Source: Peribacillus simplex
Lineage (GTDB): Bacteria > Bacillota > Bacilli > Bacillales > DSM-1321
DNA length: 64,000 nt
Direction: 5' to 3'
NCBI RefSeq assembly: GCF_001542915.1
Contig: NZ_LNNH01000028.1
Coordinates: forward strand, 62,001-126,000
Below the pieces are notes generated by a model that was not told the origin of the DNA, did no database searches, and saw only the letters and a program-made list of their open reading frames with translations. Below, piece after piece: positions 60,918 through 64,000 of the stretch (position 1 is its first letter; every line of letters starts with the position of its first letter). Both the position numbers and the translations under genes were made by a program.

Positions 60918-62357
60918 CTATCGTTTCATGACGGGAAGCAGGCTCTCATACAGCTTAATATAAGCCGAGGAGGAAGAAGTCCAACTAAAGTCCAGCTTCA
61001 TGGCACGTTCGACCAGACTCTTCCACCGCTTCGGCTGGAATTTGTACAGCCCCACTGATTGCTCAATGGTATGAAGCATATCGTGTGCATTATAATTCGT
61101 AAAACTGAAGCCATTCCCTTCACCAGTAAATTGATTGTAGGGAATGACCGTATCACGGAGCCCGCCGGTTTCCCTAACTAATGGAAGGGTGCCATACCGC
61201 ATCGCCAGAAGCTGGCCGATTCCACACGGCTCGAATTGGGAAGGCATCAGGAATATATCAGATCCTGCATAGATACGCCTTGCTAAGCCCTCATCAAAAT
61301 AGGTATTGACGGAAACTTGATTCGGATACTGTTCAGCTAAATGACGAAAGGCCGATTCAAATTGCTCCTCCCCTGTACCCAAAAGGATGAATTGGATGCC
61401 CTGGTTCATCATTTCATGAAAAACGTGGAGAATGAGATCGATTCCCTTTTGGTCAACGAGCCTTGTCACCATGGATATTACCGGTGTATCATCACTCACT
61501 GGAAGATTCAGCGATTCCTGCAACTGGCGTTTATTCTCCAGCTTCCCTTCATAGGAATCGTAGGGAACAGCAAGGTATTCATCTGTGCAAGGATCATATT
61601 CTTCATAATCGATTCCATTGATGATGCCTTTAAGGTCACCATTTCTTTTGCGTAAAAATCCATCCAGATTCTCACCAAAATAGGGGCTTTGAATTTCCTC
61701 CGCATAACTTTGGCTTACCGTTGTGACGATATTGGAAAATGCTAAGCCAGCTTTCAAATAACTTACATTCCCATGAAATTCAAGACCATCGATATTAAAA
61801 TATAACTCACTTAAATCCAGCAGTTCGGCCAATACCGTTTTGGAATAGACCCCTTGATATCGTAAATTATGTATCGTAAAGACCGTTTTTATATCCTGAT
61901 AGAAAGGATGATTATGATAGTGCGCTTTCAGCAATACACTGACTAGGCCCGTCTGCCAATCATGACAGTGCACGATATCGGGCTTTTCATCTAAGTATGG
62001 CAAAGCCTCCAATATGGCACGGGAAAAGAAGGCGAACCTTTCGCCATCATCGAAGAAACCATAACTCCCATGTCTTTTGAAATAATATTCGTTATCCAAA
62101 AAATAATATGTAATTCCATTTGCGACAAGCTTCTCGATTCCACAAAACTGCTGACGCCAACCTACAGGAACTTCAATACTTGTCATATGCGTCATTTCCT
62201 GTTTGAACTGAAAAGGGAGATCCTCATATTTAGGAAGAATGACACTTACATGGACTCCCTGTTTTAGTAGTGCTTTCGGGAGTGCGCCTATTACGTCTCC
62301 GAGCCCTCCCGTTTTTATGAAGGGGGCGCATTCCGAAGCAGCGAATACTATGTTCAT
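60918..62357 (-). CDS. glgA: glycogen synthase (ADP-glucose, GT5)
   Basis: A 479-residue glycosyltransferase transferring glucose from ADP-glucose to the growing glycogen chain. The N-terminal KTGGLGDVIGALPKAL holds the ADP-glucose-binding Lys15. HCHDWQTGLVSVLL, FTIHNLRYQGVY, VTRLVDQKGIDLIL and SQFEPCGIGQLLAMRYGTLPLVRETGGLRDTV are all typical of GT5. AGGAGG lies before ATG 62357, 16 nt after glgD. It is the last gene of the operon; a terminator follows directly. Confidence 0.96.
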   Translation of the reverse strand: MNIVFAASECAPFIKTGGLGDVIGALPKALLKQGVHVSVILPKYEDLPFQFKQEMTHMTSIEVPVGWRQQFCGIEKLVANGITYYFLDNEYYFKRHGSYGFFDDGERFAFFSRAILEALPYLDEKPDIVHCHDWQTGLVSVLLKAHYHNHPFYQDIKTVFTIHNLRYQGVYSKTVLAELLDLSELYFNIDGLEFHGNVSYLKAGLAFSNIVTTVSQSYAEEIQSPYFGENLDGFLRKRNGDLKGIINGIDYEEYDPCTDEYLAVPYDSYEGKLENKRQLQESLNLPVSDDTPVISMVTRLVDQKGIDLILHVFHEMMNQGIQFILLGTGEEQFESAFRHLAEQYPNQVSVNTYFDEGLARRIYAGSDIFLMPSQFEPCGIGQLLAMRYGTLPLVRETGGLRDTVIPYNQFTGEGNGFSFTNYNAHDMLHTIEQSVGLYKFQPKRWKSLVERAMKLDFSWTSSSSAYIKLYESLLPVMKR

Positions 62358-62373
62358 TGCCGCACCTCCTCTA

Positions 62374-63480
62374 TTAAATGACTTCCGCTTTTTTTATTAC
62401 AGCCGGCTGTTTCCTGCCAATGACCGCTTTTTCCTTGGTTATTTTCACTTCTTTATCCGTTATCGTATTTTCGACGATAGCACCTTCTTCGATTTCACCT
62501 TTTTGCATGATGATGCTATTCCTGATGATTGCGCCTTTTTTTACCTTTACCCCTCGGAAAAGAATGCTGTTCTCCACTGTTCCTTCAATGTCACAACCAT
62601 TTGCAATTAACGAATTGGTAACATTCGAAGAACGTGAGTATTTTGTCGGCGCTTCATGCTTGATTTTTGTATAAACATCCCATGTGTCTCCGAAAAAGGA
62701 ACGGATGACGGCAGGGTTAAGGAAATTCATATTACTGGAATGGAAGCTTTCAATTGAATGGATAAATGGCATATCTCCAGTAAAGTTGTAACCTTTGACT
62801 GTAAAGCGATGGAGATTGGCTTTCACTGCATCTTTCAAAAAGTCATATTCCCCATTCGCTACACAGCTTTTAATCAATTTAACCAATAAGGTCTTGCTTA
62901 TGATGAAGGTTTCTAAACAAACATGGTCTCCTGGCCTAGGGATCGTGTAAAAACTGATGTCCGTGATATCTTCATCGGAATCGACCGAGCATGTGTGATA
63001 AATCGGTTTTTCAATCAATTCGCCGACATAGTCTTTATAGACGACGGTTATATCCGCATCATGTTTTTTATGATAAGCAAGCACATCATTAAAATCCAAT
63101 TTGGATACATGGCATCCCGGGGAAATGATGACAGTATCAGCCGCTGCCCGTTCGAAAAAGCTGAGGTGATCATAAAATTGTTTCATATCGCCAGTTACTG
63201 TTTCGTCGGGATGGATGGGCGGCAGGATGAACAGTCCTCCTGAACGTCTATCCAGATTCCATTCCTTACCTGAACCAAGATGATCCATGACCGAAAGATA
63301 TTTTTCCTTAGGGAAAACGGCTACCTTTGATACATCGGCGTTAATGAAGTTAGACATTGTGAAGTCAATCAAACGGTAGCGTCCTCCAAATGGTACGGAT
63401 GCCACATTACGATGAGCAGTCAGCTCTTTTAAATGTTGTTTTTCATTGATTAAGTTAATAATACCCAACACATTTTCCAT
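62374..63480 (-). CDS. glgD: glucose-1-phosphate adenylyltransferase subunit GlgD
   Basis: A 368-residue nucleotidyltransferase paralogue of GlgC. VASVPFGGRYRLIDFTMSNFINADVSKVAVF is the conserved core, but the N-terminal G-rich nucleotide loop and catalytic residues of GlgC are altered (ENVLGIINLINEKQHLKELT), as usual for the regulatory subunit. The C-terminus is a left-handed beta-helix (IEGTVENSILFRGVKVKKGAIIRNSIIMQKGEIEEGAIVENTI). It works with GlgC to form ADP-glucose. It lies 17 nt after glgC. Confidence 0.95.
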   Translation of the reverse strand: MENVLGIINLINEKQHLKELTAHRNVASVPFGGRYRLIDFTMSNFINADVSKVAVFPKEKYLSVMDHLGSGKEWNLDRRSGGLFILPPIHPDETVTGDMKQFYDHLSFFERAAADTVIISPGCHVSKLDFNDVLAYHKKHDADITVVYKDYVGELIEKPIYHTCSVDSDEDITDISFYTIPRPGDHVCLETFIISKTLLVKLIKSCVANGEYDFLKDAVKANLHRFTVKGYNFTGDMPFIHSIESFHSSNMNFLNPAVIRSFFGDTWDVYTKIKHEAPTKYSRSSNVTNSLIANGCDIEGTVENSILFRGVKVKKGAIIRNSIIMQKGEIEEGAIVENTITDKEVKITKEKAVIGRKQPAVIKKAEVI

Positions 63481-63497
63481 AGCATCTTCCCCTTTTT

Positions 63498-64000
63498 CTA
63501 GTTAAGAGTAATTTTCTTTTTATTTGGATTGATAATGGTCTGATTTTCGCCGATTAAGGTAATATCGGAAGTTACCGCCGAATTCCCTACGACTGCCCCA
63601 TCTTCAATTATGCAATTGCTGGCAATGATGCTTCGTTCAATATGAACATTTTCACCAATGGTCACATTGGGCATGATGACTGAATCTTTAATGGTTGAAC
63701 CATAGCCGACCTTAACATTGTAGGATAGCACCGAGTGATCGATGTTCCCGTCGATCATGCATCCTTCATTGATAAGTGACTGACTGACCTCGGCATTTGC
63801 TGAGATATATTGCGGAGGGTGATTGGCATTGCGGGCAAAAATCTTCCAGTGCTGATCATCCAGCTGGAAATTCGGTTTTTCCTCCAATAAATCCATATGT
63901 GCCTGCCAGAGGCTCTCGACGGTTCCGACATCTTTCCAGTATTCATTAAAACGGTAGGCATACAGCTTCTTTCTGTCTTCCAGCATCTTTGGAATGATGT
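63498..64000 (-). CDS. glgC: glucose-1-phosphate adenylyltransferase GlgC, C-terminal part
   Basis: The frame is open from the window edge to TAA at 63498, about 167 residues. YAYRFNEYWKDVGTVESLWQAHMDLL is the conserved GlgC segment before the beta-helix. INEGCMIDGNIDHSVLSYNVKVGYGSTIKDSVIMPNVTIGENVHIERSIIASN forms the helix repeats that bind effectors and mediate tetramer formation. The catalytic N-terminal part lies outside the window. It is the upstream partner of glgD and glgA in the same transcript. Confidence 0.95.
   Translation of the reverse strand, partial: IIPKMLEDRKKLYAYRFNEYWKDVGTVESLWQAHMDLLEEKPNFQLDDQHWKIFARNANHPPQYISANAEVSQSLINEGCMIDGNIDHSVLSYNVKVGYGSTIKDSVIMPNVTIGENVHIERSIIASNCIIEDGAVVGNSAVTSDITLIGENQTIINPNKKKITLN

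Overview
The window reads as chromosomal DNA of a low-GC, endospore-forming Bacillaceae. Shine-Dalgarno sequences are strong AGGAGG types, TTG and GTG starts are common, clpE carries CtsR boxes, cre-like CcpA sites are present, and there are B. subtilis-type OpuC, ExoA, YebE and GlgCDA homologues. Gene content suggests a Peribacillus simplex/frigoritolerans-like soil bacterium, but that name is inference. There are no rRNA or tRNA genes, CRISPR arrays or complete insertion sequences.

Layout. 1-7.7 kb: small housekeeping and accessory genes (VOC fragment, YdhR-like monooxygenase, DUF402 protein, lysozyme-like lipid-anchored or secreted enzyme, GNAT, a cupin/SDR/decayed carboxymuconolactone decarboxylase cluster, a DAO-type FAD oxidase). 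7.74-12.82 kb: a 5-kb segment bounded by a perfect 44-bp direct repeat. It carries an archaeal-type phosphoglycerate-mutase-like enzyme, a DASS anion transporter, a divergent LysR regulator and two decayed fragments (a GAPDH piece and an Sda-like gene with an internal stop). 12.8-16.5 kb: glutarate catabolism (glaH, DUF3870, lhgO, GntR regulator) with three ATTGGATACAAT boxes upstream of the regulator. 16.9-18.7 kb: a catalytic-domain-only tyrosine recombinase and a VOC protein. 19.2-23.3 kb: an operon for import and hydrolysis of an amide or acyl-amino acid (DUF3311, SSS symporter, type II asparaginase, M20 amidohydrolase).

23.5-33.5 kb: DUF2294 protein, UV endonuclease UvsE, a PCYCGCG lipoprotein, type I pullulanase, ClpE under CtsR control, a GXWXG/DUF4334 gene broken by an in-frame stop, an NlpC/P60 hydrolase and a YdjM-type membrane protein. 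33.5-41.4 kb: a hypothetical membrane protein, a LysR/YeiH divergent pair sharing a palindrome, a CocE/NonD hydrolase, TetR and DoxX genes, and a long E. coli-type SpeD. 41.6-45.0 kb: the four-gene OpuC-type osmoprotectant ABC transporter.

45.2-52.9 kb: an unusual acyl-CoA dehydrogenase, then a sugar-acid cluster (MFS importer, fumarylacetoacetase-family hydrolase, SDR, two-subunit altronate-type dehydratase, divergent AraC regulator). Its logic fits dehydration of an aldonate, oxidation to a 2,4-diketo acid and hydrolysis. 53.1-60.8 kb: a protein with duplicated DNA-binding-like modules, a coiled coil and a J-like tail, followed by small metabolic and repair genes (VOC, NmrA-like, histidine phosphatase, YebE, HNH, ExoA, cardiolipin synthase). 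60.9-64 kb: the glycogen synthesis genes glgC (cut by the window end), glgD and glgA.

Most genes are on the minus strand. Many units end in clear intrinsic terminators, which support the gene boundaries given. Function calls rest on recognisable family motifs in the translations; no database search was possible.
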